Assembly (NCBI GenBank): GCA_900321945.1
Contig: ONXY01000192.1
Location: forward strand, 1 to 9,674
DNA from: an uncultured Eubacteriales bacterium
Lineage (GTDB): Bacteria > Bacillota_A > Clostridia > Christensenellales > Aristaeellaceae
Length of the DNA: 9,674 nt
Direction of reading: 5' to 3'
Part shown: one piece after another, positions 1-5,423 of the stretch
Position numbering within the stretch: position 1 is the first letter of the stretch
How the letters are laid out: the number at the start of each line of letters is the position of its first letter
The notes under the pieces: generated by a model
Database searches by the model: none
What the model was told of the DNA's origin: nothing
The model's input: only the letters and a program-made list of their open reading frames with translations
Made by a program: the position numbers and the translations under genes

Positions 1-555
1 ACACTGGAGCGTTTCGCCGCCTCCGTCGCTGAAAAAAGCGGGCGCGTCGATTTTCTCGTCAACAACGCCCTGCCTCTGATGAAGGGAATAGACGACTGCA
101 CCTGGGAGGAATTCTCCTACGCGCTGGCCGTCGGCGTGACGGCCCCCTTCTATCTGACCAAGCTGCTCCTCCCGTGTTTCGCTCCCGGCGCGTCGGTCGT
201 GAACATCGCCTCCTCCCGCGACCGGATGAGCCAGCCGCAGACGGAAAGCTATACCGCCGCCAAAGGCGGGATCGCCGCGCTGACCCACGCCATGGCCGTC
301 AGTCTGGCCGGGAAAGCGCGGGTAAACAGCATTTCCCCCGGATGGATCGATACAGCCGGAAGCGTTATCACCGGCCCGGATGCGCTGCAGCAGCCTGCCG
401 GGCGCGTCGGCAGACCGGAGGATATCGCGGAGGCGGTTCTGTTCCTCTGTTCCGGAAAGGCCGGATTCATTACCGGGGAAAACCTCTGCATTGACGGGGG
501 CATGACCCGCCTCATGATCTACCACGGAGATCACGGATGGACCTATCAGGTATAG
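1..555 (+). CDS. SDR-family oxidoreductase, C-terminal 184 residues (5' end outside window)
   Basis: Short-chain dehydrogenase/reductase, an NAD(P)-dependent cytosolic enzyme acting on a hydroxyl or carbonyl substrate that cannot be named from sequence. Frame 1 is open from the first base, so the nucleotide-binding N-terminus (about 60-70 residues, with the TGxxxGxG motif) lies upstream. Visible landmarks, numbered from the first codon in the window: the LVNNA strand at 19-23, a candidate catalytic Ser71 in NIASS, Tyr84 and Lys88 in YTAAK, the PGW segment after the active site, and the C-terminal signature PEDIAEAVLFLCS followed by ITGENLCIDGGM. The helix-4 position that is usually Asn (as in VNLxGxF) reads VGVTAPF, so Gly45 replaces the canonical fourth catalytic residue. 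The last 18 or so residues (LMIYHGDHGWTYQV end) form a tail seen in some oxidoreductases of this superfamily. Stop is TAG at 553-555. Family assignment is very secure; the substrate is unknown. Confidence 0.93.
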   Translation, partial: TLERFAASVAEKSGRVDFLVNNALPLMKGIDDCTWEEFSYALAVGVTAPFYLTKLLLPCFAPGASVVNIASSRDRMSQPQTESYTAAKGGIAALTHAMAVSLAGKARVNSISPGWIDTAGSVITGPDALQQPAGRVGRPEDIAEAVLFLCSGKAGFITGENLCIDGGMTRLMIYHGDHGWTYQV

Positions 556-559
556 GAAA

Positions 560-580
560 CCCGGGCTTCCGGAGCCCGGG
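560..580 (+). terminator. Hairpin just after the SDR gene
   Basis: Perfect 8-bp stem CCCGGGCT (560-567) / AGCCCGGG (573-580) with a 5-nt loop, starting 4 bases after the SDR stop codon. It lacks a T-run, so alone it is not a classic intrinsic terminator. It probably acts with the larger hairpin at 590-643. Confidence 0.45.
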
Positions 581-589
581 ATCAGCCGG

Positions 590-645
590 AAACGCCGGAT
601 ACAGCCGGGGAAGCAGATAACTGACCCCGCTGTATCCGGCGTTTT
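590..645. terminator. Bidirectional terminator between convergent genes
   Basis: Arms AAACGCCGGATACAGC (590-605) plus GGGG (607-610) pair with CCCC (625-628, preceded by GA) plus GCTGTATCCGGCGTTT (629-644), leaving one bulged C. The + transcript ends in GTTTTCC and the minus transcript in a shorter TTT. The element sits between the SDR gene ending at 555 and the kinase gene ending at 653 on the opposite strand, so it most likely serves both. Confidence 0.7.
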
Positions 646-652
646 CCGTTTA

Positions 653-1507
653 TCAGACGTTCTGTTTTTTCATGCTTTCCCTCAGCATACTGTGAAGCGC
701 GGGCAGCGTCGCCTCGAAGTCCACGCCGTACCAGGGATTCTCCGGGTTCTTCAGGGTTTCCGCGATGGTCAGGGCCGTATAGTCCGCGGCGATCCGAAGC
801 GCGTCCGTCCTTTCCAGTCCCAGCACGAAAGCTCCGGCAAGCACGCTTGAAAAAATATCGCCCGTTCCGTGATACGCGGCGGGAATCCGGTCGTTCTGAT
901 AGACGAAGAACTCCTTCCGCTCCGTATCGTATCCCATCGCGCCGGTTTTTCCCGCGCTCAGGGAAACGCCCGTCAGGACCGGCGTCTTCGCTCCGAGAGC
1001 GGCCAGCGCCCGGAGCATCTCCGCGGCGTACTCCCGCGGATAGCTTTCGCGGTAGGGCATCCCGGTCAGAAAAGCGGCCTCCGTGATGTTCGGAACGATG
1101 ATATCCGCGGCCGCGCACAGATCCGCGTTCTTCCGGGCATAGTGCATATCGAAGGCTGGATACAGTTTTCCGTTGTCCCCCATCGCCGGATCCACGAACA
1201 CAAGCGTCCTGTCGCTCCGGAATTTCTCAATGATGCCGATCACGGTGTCGATTTCCTCTTCCGTTCCGAGGTACCCGGTGTAAACCGCGTCAAAGGTAAT
1301 TCCTTCCCTCTTCCAGTGGTCCGTGATGGGGTTCAGCTGATCGGAAAGATCCCTGCAGGTGAATCCTTTGAACAGGGTATGCGTACTCAGCACCGCCGTC
1401 GGCAGGATCGCCGTTTCGATTCCCATCGCTGAAAGAATCGGCAGCGCGACCGTCAGCGAACATTTCCCGAAGCAGGAAATATCCTGAATGGTAAGGATTC
1501 GCTTCAT
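653..1507 (-). CDS. pdxY: Pyridoxamine/pyridoxal kinase (PdxY-like)
   Basis: ATP-dependent kinase that phosphorylates pyridoxal, pyridoxamine or pyridoxine at the 5'-hydroxyl in the vitamin B6 salvage pathway; ribokinase superfamily, cytosolic. The N-terminus (MKRILTIQDISCFGKCSLT, then LPTAVLSTHT) is the substrate-binding region of the Clostridia-type pyridoxamine kinases. VFVDPAMGDNGKLY lies near residues 103-116, the NITEAAFLTG helix near 140-149, and the anion-hole motif GTGD with catalytic Asp at 214-217. At 284 aa the length matches the family. A GTG at 1519 would add four residues, but ATG 1507 is preceded by AAGGGGTGA with 8-nt spacing, so 1507 is preferred. The gene lies directly downstream of the PLP-homeostasis gene, whose TGA stop (1518-1516) is the last part of that ribosome binding site, which suggests translational coupling. 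The choice between PdxY and PdxK specificity is less certain than the family. Confidence 0.93.
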   Translation of the reverse strand: MKRILTIQDISCFGKCSLTVALPILSAMGIETAILPTAVLSTHTLFKGFTCRDLSDQLNPITDHWKREGITFDAVYTGYLGTEEEIDTVIGIIEKFRSDRTLVFVDPAMGDNGKLYPAFDMHYARKNADLCAAADIIVPNITEAAFLTGMPYRESYPREYAAEMLRALAALGAKTPVLTGVSLSAGKTGAMGYDTERKEFFVYQNDRIPAAYHGTGDIFSSVLAGAFVLGLERTDALRIAADYTALTIAETLKNPENPWYGVDFEATLPALHSMLRESMKKQNV

Positions 1508-1524
1508 GGTTCTTTTCACCCCTT
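1508..1524 (-). promoter_or_regulatory. Ribosome binding site of pdxY overlapping the yggS stop codon
   Basis: On the minus strand AAGGGGTGA precedes ATG 1507 by 8 nt. Its TGA is the in-frame stop of the upstream gene (1518-1516), so a ribosome terminating on yggS sits on the pdxY initiation site. This decides the pdxY start against GTG 1519, which would have its SD almost touching the start codon. Confidence 0.65.
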
Positions 1525-2271
1525 CCCGTACTCCCGTTCACCGAAGATGTCCGTTCCGACCCGGACCATGGTGGCCCCTTCCTCAACGGCTGTCTCAAAG
1601 TCGCAGGACATTCCCATGGAAAGGACGGGAACCCGGAACCCGGTCTCCTCCGCCGCCAGCAGGCCCTCCTGCGCCATCTCCCGCGCGCAGGCGTTCAGCG
1701 CGCGGAAGTATTCCCGGTTTGTTTCCTGGTCCTGCGTATAGGGGGCGGACGTCATCAGTCCGAGCGTCCTGATATGAGGAAATGCCCGGATTTCGCGGGC
1801 GGCCCGCCCGGCCTCCGAAAGGTCGAATCCCCATTTGCTTTCCTCCCGGGCCGCGTTGACCTCCAGGAGAATCCGCGCCGGCACGTTCTTCTTCGCCGCT
1901 TCCCTCTCGATCTGCTCCGCCAGCGCCACGGTGTCCACCGAGTGGATCAGCGCGACCCGTCCGATCAGGTACTTGACCTTGTTTCTCTGCAGGTGGCCGA
2001 TCATGTGCCACTGAACGGACCGGTCCCCCGTAAGGGATTCGAACGCCTGAATCTTCTCCGTCAGCTCCTGCACGTAGTTTTCCCCGAAGCACCGCGCGCC
2101 GGCTTCATAGGCCTCCTTCACGGCGGAAAGCGGCTTTGTCTTGCTGACGGCGATCAGCGTCACTTCCCGCGGATCGCGCCCGGTTCTTTCGCAGGCGGCC
2201 CGGATTCTTTCCCTGACGCGGTTCAGGTTTTCCGCGATTCCCGCCGGCGCCTGACAGTTCTCTACGCTCAT
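1516..2271 (-). CDS. yggS: PLP-binding homeostasis protein, YggS/PLPBP (PROSC) family
   Basis: YggS-family protein: a single-domain PLP-binding TIM barrel (alanine racemase N-terminal domain fold) with no firmly established catalytic activity. It buffers pyridoxal 5'-phosphate and keeps B6 vitamers and amino/keto acid pools balanced. Signatures are present in order: IAVSKTKP with the PLP-Schiff-base Lys44, FGENYVQE near 62-69, WHMIGHLQRNK near 88-98, SKWGFD near 145-150, and the C-terminal phosphate-binding block SMGMSCD followed by GATMVRVGTDIFG. The start at 2271 gives 251 aa, slightly longer than the usual 225-235, and has AAAGGAG 10 nt upstream. An in-frame ATG at 2343 is rejected because a good promoter lies between the two starts. 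It is the first gene of an operon with the pyridoxamine kinase, so the buffer and the producer of PLP are made together. Confidence 0.95.
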   Translation of the reverse strand: MSVENCQAPAGIAENLNRVRERIRAACERTGRDPREVTLIAVSKTKPLSAVKEAYEAGARCFGENYVQELTEKIQAFESLTGDRSVQWHMIGHLQRNKVKYLIGRVALIHSVDTVALAEQIEREAAKKNVPARILLEVNAAREESKWGFDLSEAGRAAREIRAFPHIRTLGLMTSAPYTQDQETNREYFRALNACAREMAQEGLLAAEETGFRVPVLSMGMSCDFETAVEEGATMVRVGTDIFGEREYGKG

Positions 2272-2321
2272 TCGTCTGCGTCTCCTTTCCGGACAGGCTG
2301 CGCTTTTGTCTGTCTGAACGC

Positions 2322-2350
2322 AGTATAACCCGAAATTGGTCATTTGAAAA
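2322..2350 (-). promoter_or_regulatory. Sigma-A-like promoter of the yggS-pdxY operon
   Basis: Read on the minus strand: -35 TTTTCA (2350-2345), 17-bp spacer, -10 TATACT (2327-2322), predicted start of transcription near 2315 and a leader of about 45 nt before ATG 2271. The region is locally AT-rich, unlike the flanking genes. The -35 matches the consensus at 4 of 6 positions and the -10 at 5 of 6. Confidence 0.65.
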
Positions 2351-2382
2351 CAATCAGTTTTGCATATTTGATTATAACCAGT

Positions 2383-2751
2383 TCAGGATTTCTGTTTCTC
2401 ATTTCCCTCTCCGGACGGGGCCTCCGGCGCATCCGGCCCTGCTTCATCCTCCGGTGAGGAAAGCAGGTCATCCAGAACGGCCGCGGCGGCTTCAAGCCGC
2501 CCGAAGGGAACATAGAATCTGCTGCGCTCCAGCATGGGGCCGACCTTGATGGCCAGCCCGGCTCCCATGACGTCCTTTTTCAGGAAAGGAATACCGTTCT
2601 GTTTCAGCAGGTCTTCAAGGATGCCTGAGAAAACATAGTCCTGTTCGGTCAGGAAGCACGGATCTTTCGCCTCCGGATTCCTGACTTTCCTGTTTTTGCA
2701 CCAGGGACAGCGGTCCCCGTCGACGATGCGGCTGCATCTTTCACAGTACAT
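2383..2751 (-). CDS. Zinc-ribbon protein with DUF2007-like domain
   Basis: A 122-aa soluble protein of unknown function. The N-terminus starts MYCERCSRIVDGDRCPWCKN: two CxxC pairs (Cys3/Cys6 and Cys14/Cys17) forming a compact zinc ribbon. The middle, about residues 32-95 (TEQDYVFSGILEDLLKQNGI, then IPF, and the later RFYVPFGRLEAAAAVLDDLL), has the pattern of DUF2007: a short alpha/beta domain with an ILEDLLKQNGIPF helix-strand and a C-terminal YVPxxxLExAxxVLDDL helix. DUF2007 was once proposed to be signal transducing, but its biochemical role is not known. The C-terminal 25 or so residues are an acidic, Pro/Ala/Glu-rich, probably disordered tail. Start 2751 is chosen because AAGGAGG lies 8 nt upstream and the Cys-rich domain begins there; a longer in-frame reading to 2955 would run through the preceding terminator. 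The zinc-ribbon call is secure; the DUF2007 match is by pattern only. Confidence 0.78.
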   Translation of the reverse strand: MYCERCSRIVDGDRCPWCKNRKVRNPEAKDPCFLTEQDYVFSGILEDLLKQNGIPFLKKDVMGAGLAIKVGPMLERSRFYVPFGRLEAAAAVLDDLLSSPEDEAGPDAPEAPSGEGNEKQKS

Positions 2752-2800
2752 TTTCCCGTCCTCCTTCCGGTATATCCTGACTGTTTGCCGGTTCGTCATG

Positions 2801-2806
2801 ATTATA
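2801..2806 (-). promoter_or_regulatory. Candidate -10 box for the zinc-ribbon gene
   Basis: The minus strand reads TATAAT at 2806-2801, a perfect -10 hexamer about 50 bases before ATG 2751, in a short AT-rich patch. No convincing -35 lies 16-18 bp further upstream, so the promoter is either activator-dependent or the match is partial. Confidence 0.4.
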
Positions 2807-2841
2807 TACTCCGGAAGCCGCGGAATACAGGACCGGTCCGG

Positions 2842-2891
2842 AAAAATAACGGCCGGTATTCCGCCGGCATCCGGCAGAATTTGTCCGGCCG
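2842..2891 (-). terminator. Intrinsic terminator of the HD-domain gene
   Basis: On the minus strand, about 24 bases after the HD gene stop, CGGCCGG (2891-2885) pairs with CCGGCCG (2856-2850). Nested inside, ATTC pairs with GAAT and GCCGG with CCGGC around an ATG loop, separated by small internal bulges. The 3' side runs into TTATTTTT (2849-2842), a good U-tract. It separates the HD gene from the zinc-ribbon gene, so the latter needs its own promoter. Confidence 0.75.
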
Positions 2892-2914
2892 GGAAAGAAA
2901 CATTCTTCCGTCCC

Positions 2915-3481
2915 TTATTTCCCTTCCCTCTCAATCTTTTCGAGCGTATCCTCAAGAATCATTCCGCGCAGTTCCGTAAGCCATTCCGAAAAAGCCACGG
3001 CGTCAAAAGCGTAGGTTTTGTTCAGTTCGTACTCGTTCTCCGCCCAGGTTTCCAGAGGCGATTCGTTATGCTGAATAAGCGCCTCCAGCTTGTCAAGCGC
3101 CTTATAGATTCTGGCTTCCGTCGTAATCTGCTGTTCCATCTCCAGGTACAGATCCGAAAGATATCCGGACAGATCCGCCGGCAGCGACGCCACCCACCGG
3201 CGGAGAAGAGAATCCTCCTCCTCCCTGTCCAGGTCCGTTTTCCGGAAGGTTGGGATATCTCCGGTAAAGCACTCCCCCAGATCATGGATCAGGCACATGG
3301 CCGTGATTTTCTGCACGTCCGCGTCCGGGAACTCCCGCGTGAGGAGCAGCGCCATCAGCGCCGTTCTCCAGCTGTGTTCGGCGACGCTTTCCGTTCTGCC
3401 CTTTGAGGTCGTGCAGTGGCGCGGAGTATCCTTCAGCCTTTCCGCGACGTGGAGAATCTCCAGATATTCCCGTCCGTTCAT
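2915..3481 (-). CDS. HD-domain phosphohydrolase, YfbR/HDDC2-like (possible 5'-deoxynucleotidase)
   Basis: A 188-aa metal-dependent HD-domain hydrolase. The residues are visible: His36 in ESVAEHSWR, His66-Asp67 in CLIHDLGE, and Asp130 in KALDKLEAL, which together give the H...HD...D metal site. The PRH...SVAEHSWR N-terminus and the HDLGECFTGDIP helix resemble the HD_3 group, which includes E. coli YfbR, a 5'-deoxynucleotidase acting on dNMPs; a nucleotide phosphatase role is therefore likely but inferred. Start 3481 is chosen because MNGREYL begins the domain and GGAGGG lies 9 nt upstream. The frame happens to stay open for hundreds of bases further upstream (to 4270), but that stretch is antisense to the hydrolase gene and lies beyond the promoter. 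The gene is monocistronic: promoter at 3632-3660, terminator at 2842-2891. Confidence 0.88.
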   Translation of the reverse strand: MNGREYLEILHVAERLKDTPRHCTTSKGRTESVAEHSWRTALMALLLTREFPDADVQKITAMCLIHDLGECFTGDIPTFRKTDLDREEEDSLLRRWVASLPADLSGYLSDLYLEMEQQITTEARIYKALDKLEALIQHNESPLETWAENEYELNKTYAFDAVAFSEWLTELRGMILEDTLEKIEREGK

Positions 3482-3625
3482 GCTTCTCTTCCCTCCCTGT
3501 CCGATACAGCGCGGCCCCGGCTGTCCGTCTGTCCGCGCCGGCAGTACGGCGGCGCGCGGTGAGAGCCGTTCCGGAAGCCGCGGGACAGACCGTTTGAACT
3601 TTATCTGTTTTTGCCTCCTGACCAC
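3482..3625 (-). promoter_or_regulatory. Long GC-rich structured 5' leader of the HD-domain gene
   Basis: With the promoter at 3632-3660 the transcript has a leader of about 144 nt. GTCTGTCCCGCG (3590-3579 on the minus strand) can pair with CGCGGACAGAC (3537-3527) with one bulge. The same CGCGG segment can instead pair with CCGCGCGCC (3559-3551), so two exclusive folds are possible. An AGGAGG lies at 3619-3614 near the transcript start with no ATG/GTG/TTG at the right distance (AUA instead). I do not recognise a known riboswitch class. Confidence 0.4.
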
Positions 3626-3631
3626 GGCCGC

Positions 3632-3660
3632 ATCATACCATAATCCGGGTTTGCTGTCCA
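3632..3660 (-). promoter_or_regulatory. Promoter of the HD-domain gene
   Basis: Read on the minus strand: -35 TGGACA (3660-3655), 17-bp spacer, -10 TATGAT (3637-3632). Each hexamer matches the sigma-A consensus at 5 of 6 positions. The predicted transcript starts near 3625. Confidence 0.7.
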
Positions 3661-3678
3661 GCCCGGCCGAAGGCCGGC
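3661..3678. repeat. Palindrome between divergent promoters
   Basis: GCCCGGCC-GAA-GGCCGGC forms an inverted repeat directly abutting the minus-strand -35 (3655-3660) and 20 bp from the + strand -35 (3698-3703). There is no T-run and no gene pointing into it, so an operator is more plausible than a terminator. Confidence 0.4.
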
Positions 3679-3697
3679 AATCATGGTTCATCGCGGC

Positions 3698-3726
3698 TTG
3701 CCACGGCCGCCGCAAAGTGATAAAAT
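3698..3726 (+). promoter_or_regulatory. Promoter of the alpha/beta-hydrolase gene series
   Basis: -35 TTGCCA (3698-3703), 17-bp spacer, -10 TAAAAT (3721-3726); each is 5 of 6 against sigma-A consensus. The start of transcription would be near 3733, giving a leader of about 70 nt. A second -10-like TATACT at 3770-3775 has no -35. In the leader, CCGCGG at 3752-3757 can pair with CCGCGG at 3776-3781 across an 18-nt AT-rich loop. Confidence 0.6.
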
Positions 3727-3802
3727 TCCGTTCAGATGAAGAAATCCGCTGCCGCGGTTTTCCCATACATATACTCCGCGGAAGAAACGAAGGAAGGCTC
3801 AG

Positions 3803-4366
3803 ATGAAAAAGATCGCGTGTCTGTTTCCGGGTATCGGCTATACCTGCGACAAGCCGCTGCTGTACTACAGCTGGAAACTGCTCAGGGGCCTCGGATGGGA
3901 GATCGTGCCGCTGAAGTATTCCGGATTTCCCGCGGGTGTCAAAGGCAGCGCTGAGAAGATGCTGCAATGCGCGGACATGGCGCTGGAGCAGACGGAGGAA
4001 CAGCTGCGGGACATAGACTGGCCGGCGTACGGAGACGTCCTGTTTATCGGGAAGAGCATCGGAACGGTCGTCTGCTGCGCGTACGCGGAGCGCCACGGCC
4101 TGAACTGCCGCCGGATTCTGTTCACCCCGGTTGAGGCGGCGTTCCGTTTCGCGGACCGGCGTTCCGTCGCGTTTCACGGCACGGCGGACCCCTGGGCGGA
4201 TACGGAAGCCGTTAAGAAAAGCTGCGCGCGGCTGGGTATTCCGCTCTTCCTGACAGAAAACGCGAATCATTCGCTGGAGACCGGGGACGTGGACGAGGAT
4301 ATCGGTGAGATGCGGAAAGTGATGCGGATCGTCCGGGACTTTGCGGCGGCGGAAGCGGAGAAGTAA
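3803..4366 (+). CDS. Small alpha/beta-hydrolase fold protein
   Basis: A 187-aa cytosolic alpha/beta hydrolase, shorter than the usual 250-300 aa, so it lacks a sizeable cap domain. The N-terminal strand (CLFPGIGYTCDKPLLYYSWK) carries the PGxGYT oxyanion region. The nucleophile elbow is GKSIGT with Ser85, the acid is Asp129 in HGTADPWAD, and the base is His156 in ENANHSLE, so the catalytic triad is complete. The substrate is unknown; an esterase- or peptidase-like activity is possible. The start has GGAAGG 5 nt upstream and a good promoter about 75-105 bases ahead. It heads a + strand series of small enzymes. The following Nudix gene begins 98 bases later with no terminator visible between them, so read-through is likely. 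Confidence 0.88.
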   Translation: MKKIACLFPGIGYTCDKPLLYYSWKLLRGLGWEIVPLKYSGFPAGVKGSAEKMLQCADMALEQTEEQLRDIDWPAYGDVLFIGKSIGTVVCCAYAERHGLNCRRILFTPVEAAFRFADRRSVAFHGTADPWADTEAVKKSCARLGIPLFLTENANHSLETGDVDEDIGEMRKVMRIVRDFAAAEAEK

Positions 4367-4464
4367 ACCGCGAGAACTCAGGCGGATGCGGCCCGGCGGA
4401 GGAACTGACAGCGGCCGGACGGAACGGGAGCCTTGAAACCGCCGGATTCGGAGGATATGCGGGC

Positions 4465-4881
4465 ATGATTTGGGAATACTCCTGCGGAGCGGTCGTTTTC
4501 ACCAGGATGGATGATCAGATCCGTTTTGTCGTCGTACAGGAGCAGGCCGGAACCTTCAGCTTTCCGAAAGGCCATATGGAAGGCTGCGAAACGGAAGAGG
4601 AAACCGCGCGCCGGGAAGTGTTCGAGGAAACAGGCCTGAACCCTGTTTTTCTGCCCGGGTTCAGGGAGGAGGACGAATACGATCCCGCTGAAAAACCGGG
4701 CACACGGAAACGGGTGACTTATTTTCTGGCGGAATACAGGGGCGGACCGCTTGTCCCCCGGCAGGGGGAAATACGGAGGATTCTGCTCCTTCCTTTCGAC
4801 CGGGCTCTCCTCTGTTTTGAGCATGAAGGGAGCAGATCCGTTCTGATCAGAGCGATGGAGTATCTGGCGCGGCAGTCCTGA
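4465..4881 (+). CDS. Nudix hydrolase, Ap4A-hydrolase-like
   Basis: A 138-aa Nudix enzyme that hydrolyses a nucleoside diphosphate linked to another group, using Mg or Mn. The Nudix box GX5EX7REUXEEXGU is complete at residues 36-58: Gly36, Glu42, then Arg50-Glu51-Val52, Glu54-Glu55, Gly57-Leu58. The preceding YSCGAVVFTR and FSFPKGHMEG and the following YFLAEYRGG resemble the bis(5'-nucleosyl)-tetraphosphatase (Ap4A pyrophosphatase) branch, so clearing of Ap4A or damaged nucleotides is a reasonable guess, not a proof. The start is preceded by GGAGGA with 9-nt spacing. An ATG 8 bases earlier is out of frame. Confidence 0.92.
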   Translation: MIWEYSCGAVVFTRMDDQIRFVVVQEQAGTFSFPKGHMEGCETEEETARREVFEETGLNPVFLPGFREEDEYDPAEKPGTRKRVTYFLAEYRGGPLVPRQGEIRRILLLPFDRALLCFEHEGSRSVLIRAMEYLARQS

Positions 4882-4883
4882 GA

Positions 4884-4922
4884 CCGCTGTGCGGGAAGAA
4901 CGCGGTTCTTCCCTGAAAGCGG
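4884..4922 (+). repeat. Strong intercistronic hairpin without T-run
   Basis: GGGAAGAAC (4893-4901) and GTTCTTCCC (4905-4913) form a perfect 9-bp stem with a GCG loop. Beyond a symmetric 4x4 internal loop (GTGC/TGAA), CCGCT (4884-4888) pairs with AGCGG (4918-4922). It begins just after the Nudix stop codon. No T-tract follows, so it could be an mRNA stabiliser, a processing site or a weak terminator. Confidence 0.6.
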
Positions 4923-4985
4923 AACGTTCTGCGGGTTCATAAGCCCCTGAATCAGAAAACCTGTTTATCGGGAAGTGAAAAAGCT

Positions 4986-5423
4986 GTGAGTGAAACGCTG
5001 CACGCGGATGAACTGTTCTTCTTTGACGTGAAGCCGGCGGCGCTGTCCCTGTACAGAGCCTTCCGGGATTCCGTCACCGCCGGGCGGCCGGATGTGCGGA
5101 TTGAAGCAAAGAAAACACAGATCTCCTTTTTCAGCCGGTATATGTTCGCGGCCGTATCTTTCGCGCCGGTAAGGAAGGCGAAAGACCGTCCGGAGCCTTT
5201 CCTGACGATCACCTTCAGCCTTCCGTACAGAAAGGAATCCGTCCGGATCGACGCGGCGGCGCAGCCTTATCCGGGACGGTGGACGCATCACGTTATGATC
5301 GGAACCGAAGAGGAAATAGACGGCGAGCTGCTTTCGTGGATCGGCGAGGCGGCTGCTTTCGCTGAAAGGAGACGGCCCGTATGTGGAAATGCCCGGAATG
5401 CGGACGCGAATTCAAAAACGTGA
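4986..5423 (+). CDS. DUF5655-domain protein
   Basis: A 145-aa protein of unknown function, nearly all one DUF5655 domain. Visible hallmarks are DELFFFDVKPAALSLYRAFR at the N-terminus, a conserved KKTQISFFSR block near residues 42-51, the FLTITFSLPYRKES strand, and the PGRWTHHVMIGTEEEIDGEL segment near 96-115. The family is found in small standalone proteins and as fusions to other DUFs, and I know of no proven biochemical role. The start is GTG 4986, with GGAAGTGA 7 nt upstream; no ATG gives the full domain. The final 15 or so residues lie past the domain and are read through a 43-base overlap with the next gene, so they may be non-functional. Close packing suggests co-translation with the DUF1801 protein. 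Confidence 0.85.
   Translation: MSETLHADELFFFDVKPAALSLYRAFRDSVTAGRPDVRIEAKKTQISFFSRYMFAAVSFAPVRKAKDRPEPFLTITFSLPYRKESVRIDAAAQPYPGRWTHHVMIGTEEEIDGELLSWIGEAAAFAERRRPVCGNARNADANSKT

Noticed and set aside
582..1118. Long minus-strand frame overlapping pdxY
   Set aside because: Arg/Gly-rich translation with no family pattern; a frame-shifted shadow of the kinase gene.
869..1432. 187-codon + strand frame opposite pdxY
   Set aside because: Antisense shadow without ribosome binding site or recognisable motif.
1595..2092. 165-codon minus-strand frame inside yggS
   Set aside because: Gly/Arg/Pro-rich shadow in another frame of a well-identified gene.
2371..2376. Second TATAAT on the minus strand as a yggS promoter
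   Set aside because: No usable -35 at 16-18 bp, and the TTTTCA/TATACT pair at 2322-2350 with 17-bp spacing is better placed.
3482..4270. Upstream extension of the HD-domain reading frame to a 451-codon minus-strand frame
   Set aside because: It is antisense to the alpha/beta-hydrolase gene, has no domain content, and lies beyond a good promoter (3632-3660). GC-rich DNA leaves such frames open by chance.
4367..4464. Possible terminator or small gene between the hydrolase and Nudix genes
   Set aside because: No stable hairpin with T-run and no start codon with ribosome binding site other than that of the Nudix gene.
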